From Megalonaias nervosa (Eukaryota > Mollusca > Bivalvia > Unionida > Unionidae): DNA of 64,000 nucleotides. Positions within the stretch are counted from its first letter, which is position 1, and each line of letters opens with the position of its first letter. The stretch covers positions 34,417-98,416 of the forward strand of contig JAECUM010012946.1 of NCBI GenBank assembly GCA_016617855.1, given 5' to 3'. The translations under genes were made by a program, and so were the position numbers. The notes under the pieces were generated by a model, which saw nothing but the letters and a program-made list of their open reading frames with translations, made no database searches and had not been told where the DNA came from. Positions 26,001 through 40,000 of this stretch are shown one piece after another.

Positions 26001-29000
26001 TTAAGGCCACATAGAAGACCTGCATTAAGGTTTTTGTTAAAGTATTTTTCATTTGCTTATACTTCCTAAACCCCTGTTTTGATTTCCTTCATGCTTGGGA
26101 TGAATAATTATGAAGATCTGAAAATTCATTCTGCAACATGCTTACTAAACCTTCGATTAATTTTGAATTTGAAATATAAATTCTCAATCAAAGTTTTAAT
26201 TTTCCCATTCTGTGATCAGATCCTTGCAGAGATCAATGAAGTGCTTCATCAGGTGAAACGTTCCGATGCCAAACAGCGGAGTGGTTCAGATTTTCACCGC
26301 ATGAGTGCCCAGATTGTTTTCTCAGTTCTTGACTATCTCACCAGGTGGAAGACATTAAGGGCCCAGATGAAGGCTGGAGAGGCACCAGCACAGAGTAAAG
26401 GTAAAATGGTTACATGGAAGCATAGGTTTAATGCAATTATCCTATTGTAGTTTGCAATTTTTAAGCATGAAAACAGGTATAATGGAATTATCCTCATGTA
26501 GTTCACAAGTAATAAGCATGAAAACAGGTTTAATGCAATTATCCTATTGTAGTTTGAAAGTAATAAGCATGAAAACAGGTTTAATGCAATTATCCTATTG
26601 TAGTTTGAAAGTAATAAGCATGAAAACAGGTTTAATGCAATTATCCTATTGTAGTTTGCAAGTAATAAGCTTGAAAACAGGTTTATTGCAATTATCCTAT
26701 TGTATTTCACAAGCAATATGCATGAACAAATTTAGCCAAGACTTTATATGTTTTATGAAAGCAGGATCAGACTGTCTACGCCATAAGAAATTGATGGCAG
26801 TTTTGGGATTAATTTTTGGAATGATTTTTCGGTTGACTTTGGGGTGCATTGTATTAAAAATATTGGGCATAATTTCTCTATGTCCACTCAACAGGAGGGA
26901 GGCATATTTGTTTTGTGTTGCACGTCTAAACACATTTACCTTGTAAACAAGATTATGTAAAATGGATATTGAGGCAAACCAAATCTAAATGATAATTTAT
27001 TAAATTTTAGTTTATGCACAACTTGAGGATCTTGAGTTATTGTAGGTACACATTGCCAGGGTTGCAATCGGGTTTGTCTGATAATGACCACTGAGGGAGG
27101 AACTGCCACTGGTGGTGTGGTAAGATGATGTAATGTCAAATTATAAGGCTTAGTCAGTGGCTAACACTTGGATAGGGGTGTTGTACATGTACCTTCAAAC
27201 TGAGAGGCAGAACAGGGAATTATGCAAGAGACTGTTATTAGCCTCTTGCTGTCTTCATGGGGCTTGTTAAAGGGGGGGGCATGAGCAGAACTATTCCCAT
27301 TGGTTGGCATTGGCAGCAGAATTCAAAGAGCCAACCAAATTAGATAATCTTACGTAACATTGCAGGATCATATAGAGTACCATGTGATAAGTCACTTCTC
27401 TGGTTTTTCAAATGTATAGACAATGAATGTAGAGTTGCACTTATCTGGCTTTCAAAGATACAGACAATGGATTTTGAGTCTCTGCATCAAACTTTTCTTA
27501 TGGATTTGTGCTGGCCCGCCACCACCCCAGTCACCACCCATTAATGAATACAGCATGGGTTGTGCCCTTATATTGTTCATGCGCATGGGGCTACCATGGG
27601 ATAGGATCATTTTTCCCCAATCGGATACTCATAAGCTATACTAACAACGTAAAGGTCATGCCCATTAAATACATTTCTTTTACAGTTATAAATAGGAAAA
27701 ATATAAGAATATTTGCTTCATGCTGAGATCAGCCTAGCTCTATTCCACGAATCTGGGATCAACCCAGAATACACTCTTATGTGGGGATCAGCCTAGCATA
27801 GATTTGGTTAAGATGGGATCAGCCTAGAATACATTAGCATGCTGGAATCAGCCTAGCACGTAGTCTACTTAAGCTGGGATCAGCCCATAATACACTTGAA
27901 TGCTGGGATCAGCCTAGCACAGACTTTACTTGATCTGGTATCAGCCTAGCACCGATTGGAAATCAGTCTTTTACATTGAGCTGGGATTCTTCCTAGCACC
28001 AATTCTATTTGAGCTGGGACCAGCCCAGAATACACAGTAATGCTGGGATCAGCCTAGCACTGATCGGGAATCATTCTTTTACATTCAGATTCTAGCCCAT
28101 GAGCAGCCCCCACAGAGACCGCCAAATATTTTTAAAATATTTAAATTAAGTATTGATGTTATTTTAGTTATGAGTTTGATGTTGTAGAATATTAGCAACA
28201 ATGAATGGTGGCATGTTTGAGAGAAAGGGAGAGAGTGAGTGAGAGAGAGATGAATGCATATACTCATGTATCCTATATTTCTTATAATGCATGTATTAAA
28301 TCATTTCTCGCACAATTCGGTATTATTTTGTTGTGCATAAATTGGAAACTTAGAATGTATCCCAACATCTGACTGGGTTCTGGAGACTGACCATTTTTCA
28401 AGGTTTTTTCGCATTTTGTTAACTTTTCTGAATGTGTTCAGGTTACACCTACACTAAAATTAAGTCATGTTTAATCCAGTGATATTAGCAATGTCTTTTT
28501 TACATAATAACTTTCCCTTACACAAAATATTCTTTTGACTTTAAAAATCAGTGGCTTTCTGTGTGACACCCCTAATAAAAATTCATTTGATTCACATTGC
28601 TAGATTTTACCTTTCCTTTTTGCAAGTGCAAAGTGTCACTTAAGAACATTAATTGTTATTGTCATATGGGGTCATCTGAGGAATTGAAAATTGGTTTGTA
28701 AAGTCAGATTCCTTAGCATTTGATTATGATTTTCCATAATTGTCTATAAACAATCAGAAATTTGGAAATTTTGGTTTTGTACTTTTGAATCGTAACATTT
28801 TCACTTTGTCGCAATCTACCGTTATGTTTACTTGATAAAGATAAACATTGTAAGAAACACAAATCATTGTAAGACTCACAAATTGAAAATCAGTACAAGG
28901 CAGATGTTGCTTTTGTTAGATAATTTGTTGCACCAGCAGCAATTCTTTGTGTTTGCTCTCTTGTAATGAAAATAAGATGAACTTGTGGGCTATGAAAGAC

Positions 29001-30941
29001 TTGTATTTTAAATAACTGGATAGCAACTGAACTTGTTCTTCATCAGTTTCAAGTAAACTTGGACATATATTTCCAATTGTCCCAAAAAGAATAATGCAGA
29101 TGCTTAAAGCACACTGCAGAAAATGCATTTCTAAGCTTTCATTGGTGGGGTATCATGTGCCATGTGCAGAACTCTGATGGCTGGGTGGCGGCATTGCACT
29201 AAATCTCTACTAGGACATTGCTTTATGACACCCACAGGGGGCTATGTAGTTTCTACAACTCCAGCTTTGGGCCCCTTCCACTTTGGATCTGATTGTCCTA
29301 TCCTGTTAAGATCAAATTACAAAAGCATTCCTGGCACCTTACCTACTAGTGTGTAATGGGTATCCAACTTCAAACAGTGAAGAGCCAGATTTGCTGTACG
29401 ATATGTGCTAGAACATCAGCAGGATATATGCTGTTCTTCTGAAATTATGAGAATCATGAAAGCATAGACCCTGATCTAGAAAAACAGTATGGATATTATC
29501 TAGGTCTGTGCTGATGAATGTTTTTGTGTACATTATCCATAATCCTGTATTTCCCATCCTTCCTCACAGGAGCTGGCCCCATTTATTTGAGTGACCCAGG
29601 TTACATGGCAGTGGACAAGTTCTTGAAACAAGTGCCAGAGGATGTGCTGGCGGATGCATGCTATATATGTCAGGCCTTCACACGCTCACTCATGCACTTT
29701 GAGCAGTATGTGGTGGGAAAGGCACAATACCTTCAAGATCATTTGGACTTCATGCAGGTGAACATTACTATTGGATCATTATACATATCTCTTTTCATTT
29801 ACTTACCTTGATAATGACACACATCTCATCTCTTCACTTATTTACCTTGATAATAAAGATAGACATCTCATTTCTTCATTTACTTACCTTGATAATAATG
29901 ATACACATCTCATCTCCATTTTCTTACCAGTGTCACTTTTCTGATGGCAATTGCAACAGTCATATCAGCAATAAAACTGTCATGGCAGCAGTCACATCAG
30001 TAATAAAATTGTCATGATCAGTAACAGTGAGGTTAGTTGCACAGTATAATCTGTCTTGAGAGACTGCCCCTTTTGCCCCCCCCCCAAAAAAAACTGTCTC
30101 AAGATTTGTGTGTGTGTGTGTGTGTGTGATTTGGAATTTTAATGTAGCTTTAACAATTTTTCAGTCATATTGCTATGATGTCTGCAGTGTGGTAGTTTAT
30201 ATAAATGTCTTGCACTGGGGAATCATGCCACTGGCATGTAACATGATGTCCCACCCAGTCACATTGTCCAGACACCAGGCTGACCAGTCCTAACACTAAC
30301 CTCTTAATGCTGAGCACCTAGCAAGGCAGCTGTTGGTACCATTTTATAAGTCTTTGATATGACTCGACCAGGGCTCAAACCCACGACCTCTGCATCCAAG
30401 GCAGACGCTCTAACCACTAGGCTACCGGAGCGGTCCTCTCTCAAGATAGGTGCTCTTTCATAACAGGTTTGTACATAAAGACTGGTTTGCAAGGTGGAAT
30501 TTCAGCACTGTTTAAGAAAGAAAAATAACCACAATCACTGTACATATATTCTATTCTTTATTCATAGTTCTTGTTAAAATATTGCACGCATTCATTTAAA
30601 AACTAAATTATGTAGTGCTAAAGATATATGTCTATCAAAAACATCAATCATATTTATATTTGAAAATCACAAGTACATGTATTAGGGCATGAAATTGTTT
30701 CTGATTTACTCCTTGTCCTTTATAACACCCTGAATTTGTTTTACTTACGTTTAAACTGCTATTTTGTGAGTGGTTTCCTCTTTTTCACTTCTTTCAATTA
30801 CATTAATTCTTTCTTCTACTATTAGAATTTGACTCTTTTTAGTTGGAGGCTTAGCCCTTGTTATTAAGATGCTGGGTGTTTGTGTTATCAGTTCTCAATT
30901 GTAGTAATGACTATAATGATGGTTTTGATAAGGCTTTGGAG

Positions 30942-30986
<45 letters not shown>

Positions 30987-31007
30987 TATATACATACACA
31001 CACACAG

Positions 31008-31089
<82 letters not shown>

Positions 31090-34000
31090 TTTGTACATGT
31101 ACCAATGATGAATGAAAATAAAAAGACATAATTAACTCATCCAGAAACAGAATAATTTATCAAAAGACAAAAGCCAGTGGCTTAAATCAAAGATAACATA
31201 AAGGTATAATCTTTGTTACGTGTAGGCTCATACAAAAGTAACAAAGAAAAGAGTGAAGCCAACAAGCTTTGTAAAATTTAACAAAATAACTTATTTCCCT
31301 AGAAAAGAAGGTAAAAATATGGAAAAGGACTTACGGTTTATGAATCTAATCCAAAATTTAATCCTAGAATGAATAATATAAGTTCTATCACTAAAAAGTT
31401 CTAAATGAATCAAAGTTCGAATCCCGATGAAGTTCCAAGATGAAAGACGACGATGTCCTCTATAACCTGTCCTGTGTTGATGTGTCAGCAGTTACTTGTT
31501 GAATCACCAGTTCCGGCTTTAGAATTCCAAATAATTTCCAATAAATGTCTTTGTCCAAGAATTTTGATGAAGAAGAGCACTTGTATGTTTTCCAGAGAAA
31601 TTAATTACTAATTCCGAAAACTGGAAAAACTTAACTCAGACTGATTACAACACAAAATACCTCTGAGTTCCAAAGGTATCAATTTACAACTGACTATTTC
31701 ACTATAAAACTTCAGTTTTAGCCCCAGCTAAAACGTAATTCAGACCCACATGATGGGGTTACGTGATCGCTTAGTCCGAGCGGCGTAGAAATAACTACAA
31801 GTAAATTATCACATACTCTAGTATAGCCTTAGCTAAAAATCAATGATTCCCACACTGGAAATGAACTTAAAAAGGTTGTTTACTCAACTAACACGCAGGC
31901 AAAGTATGACCTTGATTATGACCAATGATTTTCACTCTGTGTTTACCAATTCTGAATCAAGGTCAGGAACTAGGTCAGCTAAAAATACAATGTAGCAACA
32001 TTACAGCGTTTTAATAGGCAAAAAGAACTGAACTGAATTTTCTGGAAAAATGCCAATTCCAGTGAATAAAGTTATCATCACAATAACAAGTAATGAAATA
32101 AAAATAAAATAAAAAAGAAATTTAAAACTGACACACAAGTAATTAAATTACATATACGTAACACCTCTACAAACAAACGGTGTAACCAGCTGCACCAACC
32201 TGAACAGATGACTGCTTTGTGTACGGGATATTATCACTGCAACATAAAAGAATGCATTAAAACAACACAATCCTTTAATAATATCATTCAAATCCAGGAA
32301 ATGATTCTCACTTGCTGGTTTATTGGACAAAGGCCTCATTCATCTCTAGGCAATACGGAGTAAATCCAAAGACAAACTATGTATGTGACCAGTTCCTTGT
32401 CTTCAGATCTACAGTGGCAGTTCATGACATGTACTTTAGCCTAGTTTACAGTCTTTATTACAAATGACACTAAATGTTTGACCTGCAAAATTTACAAACC
32501 AATAGCCAGACTCCTTTTTGTCTGTTATGTTTTTTTTTCTTTCATTTTTTGTTTGTTTTTGATAAAAAGAGTCTTTACTTTTCAAGCAAGCATTGGTTAC
32601 AAAGAATAAAATAAAGGTCAGTGGTATTTGTCTCAGTTCTTGTGATACAGTCGTTCATAGTGCTGGAACAATCTGTATATACTTTAGTCTGGTTTACATT
32701 CTACACTGTATGACACTACATGCATGACCTATAAAATTTTAGAAATTGGTATCCAACCTATTTTTCATTTCTTAGAACAGTCTATGTGATCATAGTTACA
32801 AAGGTCACTGGTGTTTATCTCTATTTTTGCAATGTGGTTGTTCATAGCCAAAGTGCATATTTTGCCAAAACATCATGTTTGCTGGTTGTGTTAAGCAGAT
32901 GGTCACTCGTGCATTTACATAATAAAATTGATTTATGCATTACGATTATGGTCATAAATTAAAGGTGGTTACTCCTAGCAGAGGTTGCTCAAGACAGGTT
33001 TTACTGTAGCAATAGAATTGTCATTATCAGTAGCAATGACAATGGTGGAGGCAATAGAATTAAAATCACAGGTGGTTGCTCATAGCAGAGGTAGCTGAAG
33101 ACAGGTTTTACTGAATCAATAGAATTGTTATTTTCATTAACATTGACAATGGTAGTATCAATAGAATTGTCATTGTCATTAACAGCAACATTGGTATAGG
33201 TAATAACAATTGTCATTGTCATTAACAGCAACATTGGTATGGGTAATAACAATTGTCATTGTCATTAACAGCAGCATTGGTATAGGTAATAACAATTGTC
33301 ATTGTCATTAACAGCAACATTGGTATGGGTAATAACAATTGTCATTGTCATTAACAGCAACATTGGTATGGGTAATAACAATTGTCATTGTCATTAACAG
33401 CAACATTAGTATGGGTAATAACAATTGTCATTGTCATTGACAGCATTATTGGTATGGGTAATACAGTTGTAATTGTCAGTAACAGTGACAATGATAATGA
33501 TAGTAAAATTGTTTTCTGTTGGTAATGGTGACAACGGTAGAGGTAATAGAATTATTGTCTGATAAAATTCTGTGTTAAAGATTTGGGTTCAAGTTCTCTG
33601 AACTTAATGCAGGGGTTACAGCTGAGACTGTGCTCTGTAGAACACCAATTTTATCAACAGATGAATAAATTTTCATGGCAGGATTTCATTCCTTGTTTTT
33701 AGAGACTTTATGTAGCCATGGATGAACCGGATGGAGTCTTAGGTGTTGCTGCAATCAGACAGTCACAACCAACACTCATGGAGCAGATACTTACCCATGA
33801 AAGCCTTGGTAAGCTCATTATATCTATCTATCCAGCATTTGCTTTTTCTCTCACTCCAGTCATGTTGTTATAGATAGTGGGTTTAAATAATGAAACCCCT
33901 CCATGCCTTGAATGATTGAATAAGGTCGGTGTAATCAGAATATTACTACTACAGACATGTACCATACCACCATACCAACCTGGTAACCTATCAACACACT

Positions 34001-37000
34001 CACCTACCTGCCTGATGACCTTGTAGATTTCTATTACAAAGTTATTTTATGTTCTTAGGTCAGCAACAGGAGGTTCAGGCATGCTATGAGCAGGCCATTC
34101 AGTCTGACTCGGACAATCTCAGCTACCATCAGGGCTTGTTGCGGAGTCTGATGGACCTTGGACAGCAGAGTAAATCACTCCTACATGCCACTGGAGTTAT
34201 TGCTGAAAAGTGAGTCATCAAATGCAAATAAAATAGTTTGGTCTAGAAATTGTTTACCCAGCCATAGTTCTTGATTTCCTCTACCTTTCTCCAGTTTTCT
34301 CCACTTTTTGGACCATTATGTCATGGTGCTCAAATATAATCACTTTTGCTTTGCAGTAACAGTCAAAATTAATTAAATCTTACACATTTTAGTCTGTGCA
34401 GTTTGCATTTACCACATTGAACTTTCTTTTGGCCATGCATTTTCTCATTGGGAAATAGTATTACAAGAAAAGAATTGAGTATTAGACCCAGTAATTTAAT
34501 TGGTCATACACACTGCCTTATGCAACAAGGAGCTGTTATTGACAAAATTATATTTTAAAAATAATTTTTGTTGCCTTTTACATCATGAAAGATATACCCC
34601 ACTAATTAATATCAGGGCTCAAACCTCAAAGTGTGGGAACTTTGGATATCATAATTAATACTTGAAGTGTGGGTCATTGACTGCAATATCAACATGGAAT
34701 GTTTCTTTCTAGTTTTCAAAACATTTATCAGTGTTTTAAACTTCTACATTAATTCTATCTGTGCATGTATGTGCATGATTTAGACTTTTTTCCTGGCTAG
34801 CTACATTATCTTGCGTCAGACTGGTAAGAAAATGAGGAGTAAGGTAGCTTTTATTGGTACCACTTTAGGGACATTTATCTCAAGAAAAAGCAGCAATACA
34901 CATAACTTTGATTATTCAGAAACTTTGCACATATTTCAATCTAGAAGCACATGTGTTGTCAACATGGTTATCTAGTGCACAAAACCATTTTATTTTCTCA
35001 AACATTAACATTGATGTCTACAGAAAATGAATTAGTGATCCCTGCATCTGGAATCACATTATAATGTTGGGTGCTATATCAACAGGGGAGCTGTGTATTC
35101 ATCAGTTTCATTCATGATGCTTCACAATTGTGTTTTAAGAAATTAAACGTATATCCCATGAAGGTGCCTGAAAAGTAATTTTAAGTTAAGTAATCATTTA
35201 ATTGTACAGTAGTGTTGTTACAGAGATGAAATGCATCAGATGTCAACTTCATTAATATATGTGTGTATTCCAAGTCAAAATCATGTAATAGTTTTTTTTC
35301 TTCAAAATCATAATGTCACAGGCAGTATCAGAATGCATGAAATTGAATTTCTGCAATAATTCCAAATGAAGCTGACTATAAGTGGAGCATATCAAATGAA
35401 AGTGGCTTCATTTTAATTGAATCGCTTTTAAAACAATATCTAAATTCACTGTAGATATGCAGACCTGCCAACCCTTACAGTTTTACCCTAAGTCTTACAA
35501 AAATGACCCTTAAAATATGGACTTACGGAATAGAAGGAAAAACTATGGAGAATGATTGTTGCAGTAAAATCCGGATAATTGGCTCATCTGTGTTTGAATT
35601 GGAATTGGGTGTCACATTAGCATCAGTGGAATCGGTCAGAGAGCCAGACCAACTTTATAGTTGTACCTCAGATGCTTTAAACTGCACATATTTTTCCATG
35701 GGAAGCATCAGTATGATCAAATTGTTCATTATAGACTTTTTTAAAAATGGTGTCCAGCTTCCAATACATGTTAAAGACAAAAGAAAAAAAAAACAACCTC
35801 TTAAAAAGTTTTAATAATCAGTACAGAAGAATAAAAAGAAATATTCAGATTATTCTGAATAAAATCAGGAAGGGACACAGTTACGTTTAGTGGACATTAC
35901 ATGTCAATTTGAGTATGTCACGTGGTGGGAGATACGATTGCCATCATGAGAAATGAAGAAAAATGTTCCAAGAATTACATCATGTTGAGAGATAGCAACA
36001 ATCCATTGAGCTGCATAGGGTTTGGAACTGAAGTTTGTGCAACTGTACTAGAGGTTAATAAGGTCGTGTGTATTTTACAAACTTTTCAGATGAACATCAT
36101 ACTTATCATCGATACATCAGTTTGGAATACTGAACTTTTTAAATACACATTTTCCAACTTGACAATAGCAGTACATGATATTTTATTATACCTTACTGAA
36201 AACTGGTCAGACTTACAGAAAAATAATCAGCTGCCTTACTGAGACGATCTTGTTAGGGTTGGCAGGTCTGGATATGGGGTATTTTATGATACCCAAATTC
36301 AGATCAAATTCTTGTTGTATTTCAGAGTAAAAAGTTGCTTCTAGATCCCCAGTTTTAATTTATACTAAGATTCCAATATATCCTATTGTATACAGTCATA
36401 TATGCACTATTATGAGAATGATTCAGAATTGAAAATGTCGTATTCTTTTCAGATTTGTCATTATGCTTTATTCTGTTATTCTTGGTGGGGGAAGGAGAAT
36501 TCTTTTGAATTCTTTGCTTCACTGTGCTTGTAAATATCTCTAACATGAATACATAGTTCATTGGTCTACCAATCACTCTAACCCTCCAGGACAGAATACA
36601 GCTGTCATATATTGTCATGTTTGTAAACTTTGATAATGCCATGGTTACTTGCATCATTTTCCAGCAGAATTAGACAGATTTTTGGCCCCAGTTTGATTTA
36701 GAATTTTGTCATTCTAGTTCATTTCTGCTGATTAATTTTTGAAGGATGCCTTGAAATTGAACCAAATTTACTTTACATTTAAAGGTTTAGGTCAAGTTTG
36801 AGTTAGAGTTTTACTGTTTTTATGGCAGAACTTTGGAGAGTTGTAGCCTTTGTTTTGACTCTGAACTTTGTATTGCCACTTTGTTTCTATGCAGTAACTT
36901 TGAAGGCCTTCATGACTTGGGAATCAAATTTGGTCAATGGTTTTACTTAAAAAACTTTGGTCAAGTTTGATTTTACCTTTTCCAGCCCCATTTTGACATA

Positions 37001-40000
37001 AGTTCGCCCTTCAGTTTCTACTAAATTGCATTTTGTCAAGGACTTAACAGATTGAAACCAAATTTGGCTTGAGATTTTGTATTCAGGAGACCAAAGTTAA
37101 GTTTAATTTCTACTGGTTTTTGCAGTTTTAGGTCATTATGAAACCAGTTTGATTTTAACCTTTGCCATTCCATACATTTCATTTTTTACTAAATAACATT
37201 TCTAGAATTGCAAGAATTGGAGTCAGATCTTTTGTGGGGCTTTTTATTAAAAAGAAGTAGGTTTCGTTCAGTATTTACTGATTGATTTTGTGACGTAAGT
37301 AGCAAATCTGTCACAAAAGGTGAGAACTGTTGAAACCAAAATATCTTTTATCCACCATGAAACATTTCTTTGGTCTTTACATCTAAAGGCAGTTTGCAAA
37401 AATCACCTGTTTAAAATCTGATGATTTACATGTTTATTGTGTGTGTAACATCAAGCATCATTTGTCTTCGGGTATTTCCATGATTTTGTGTGTATCGAGT
37501 CATTTCACCTCAGGTATTTCCATTCATGTGATTCCACCAGTGGTAGGTCAAGAATACCATTTTAAAGACTGTCTACCTCACATACCATTTTATAGTTGAA
37601 ATCTACCACTTTTGAAAATTAATGGAATTCAAAAATAAAATCAAATATTTAAACAAACACCCCCCTCCAAGCACGGTATTTTAACACATTCTATCAACAT
37701 ATTAGAAAAACCAGCCAGAACTAGTCTATGGGACCAGAAATGTTCCACCAGTACATTGACTGGTACATTGATGTTGTTTGAGGAGCAAAATAACAGTTGA
37801 CCTGTATGCAGCATGCTGTTAATTGATTACCTTATTATTGGAATTTTGGGAGTTTAAGGCCAAATGCAGGAGGTGTTACAAGTAATAAAGAAATAAAAGG
37901 TGGTCACATTGTCTTCTGATACTTTGATGAAAACCGGCAGACCTTTGGCAGAGGGAGTTAAGATTGAAACCAACAATAATAAATGATTTTGGCAGAAACC
38001 CTAAAGTAAGTATTTTGATTTTTTATTATGGTTAATTGATTTTGTATTCTAGATGTTTTAAGAGTTATATTTAAGGACAGCTCTCGAATATTTTGTTCAA
38101 TTGCCAAATTTTTTTCCTTTCACCTAATATCAAGAAACCGCTGGCTAAGAAAATAGTACAAGTTTAAGAATGCTTGAATAGCAGAATTTAGGTATGTGCA
38201 GGCAGATAGTTAAGGTCCTGAGTTTGAATTGTGTTTAAAAGTATGCATCTTTTGTATTTTATAAATGTCACATAAATTAAATTCAATCCCTGGATAAAAT
38301 ATGTCAGTTGACAATTTATTACTAGATAATTAATTTTAGGATAAATTACTTATAAAAGCATAAATACACAATGTATTTTTCATAGTTTATTTCAAGTCTA
38401 AATCAATTTTTTACTTTAAATTTACAGTGGTGAAACCTGCCAGCAGAGTTTTGGATGTGAGCCATGAAGAGAAAGAAGCCTTAGAGGATGAGACTCGCAA
38501 TTCCAAGTCGGGAACTTCCTCTATGGAGTGAACATAACGTGGAGGAGTATTGGCAAGCATTCAGCAAATTTACAAACCCAGCAACAGGAAATATGAAGTT
38601 CTTGCAGGCTGAGCATAGTTATCTAGTTATTACTACATTCTGATACTGATACAGAGAGGACATTCTTCATTCTTTGCAAAATACAAAGTGATTCACAGGG
38701 ACATATGGACCAGAAAATTTTTGAGCGCCTGTTAAGTGTGAAGCTTAGTAATCACAGTGGATGTCATCAGTGGTCACGAGACAGTTAATAGTGCTATTGA
38801 ATGTTATTATGAATTTTTTTGCAGTGAACTATAAACAACTTGTCCAAGTTCAGCTCATCTATTTTCATTAAATGACAATACACCAACTGATATTAATTGT
38901 TATTGATGCATTGCTATCAGAATCTTAATCTGACTTATTTTCAGAACTTGCTGTTTTCCTATACTATGAGGAGAATACGTATTATAGCAAACAAATGTAC
39001 TGCTTTGCTTTCAGCCCCCATGAGAAACTTAAAATTTATGCCAAGAAAAAATAAATTCTACTAGTATAGAAGTCAGTTTACTGACCAAAATTTGTAAATT
39101 TACTGGTTTGAAATCCATGATCTGTCACATGTATGTATTTCAATGCCTTGTGTGTAATATCAGGTCTTGTTTGCATTCTTACAGTTATTGTATCTAATTC
39201 AAACAGAATAAAAATGATAAAGACTGCAAACTTATTATCTGGGTTATATAATTGGCTCTATCAGTCAGTACAATATCAATTTTCTCTTTTTGGTCAGACC
39301 CGGATGGGTCTCACAGCTGAATGCATACAGAGTGGAAGCTGCCTGGAAACTGGGAAGCTGGGACAAGTTGGAGACCTACATTAGACATGTGAGTGAACAT
39401 AACCTGTAGACCAAACAGTCTCATAATTCTAAGATTTATTCTTTAGTCTTGTCTGTTTTGTAGCCCTGTATCTTTGAGACTTTGTAGGTACAAAAACTTA
39501 AGGTCACATGTCCAGTCAGATACAATACTTGGACATTGAAGTAAAACCTACCAACCATTACGATTTCACTGTAGCATTTACTGAAACAAACCTTAAATTA
39601 TCAACTGAAAAACAATGAACATAAAAAAATTTTGTGGCCAAATCCAGCTACACCTCTCCCTTGATAACTCGTGCACAACGGGGTCCAAAAACATAGTCTG
39701 CACTATAAACGAGGGCGCAAGTTACCGAGGGATCTAAAAAAAAGATATGCAGTCATCCAGAGAACTGCGTGTGGTGGGAGGTTGGGGTGGGAAATGGGCT
39801 GTTTAATGACTGAATCCTCGTAATATAATCGCGTTGGGAATAATTGTCAATAAAGCGCGTTTCTGATGAAGTTGTTCATTATTCTGTATAAATTACATTT
39901 ATTTTAAAAAACCCAACATCTGAAACTGGTTTCATCAACCAACAAGGGTTCGCAAAAACATTTGTGTATTACGTCACTGCTTTTTGTTTTATTGATTAGT

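Noticed and set aside
26333..26946. Open frames of 127 (minus) and 171 (plus) codons
   Set aside because: Generated by the 51-bp array; only 26220-26400 is real ATR coding sequence.
30380..30436. Possible tRNA gene on the minus strand (good A and B boxes)
   Set aside because: It is continuous with a SINE body and tail and flanked by a 9-bp target duplication; the acceptor-stem pairing needed for a tRNA was not evident.
38428..38531. Candidate exon as an ATR exon
   Set aside because: The phase does not match the preceding ATR exon (34209), and skipping it gives an exact match at the YRVEAAWKL region.
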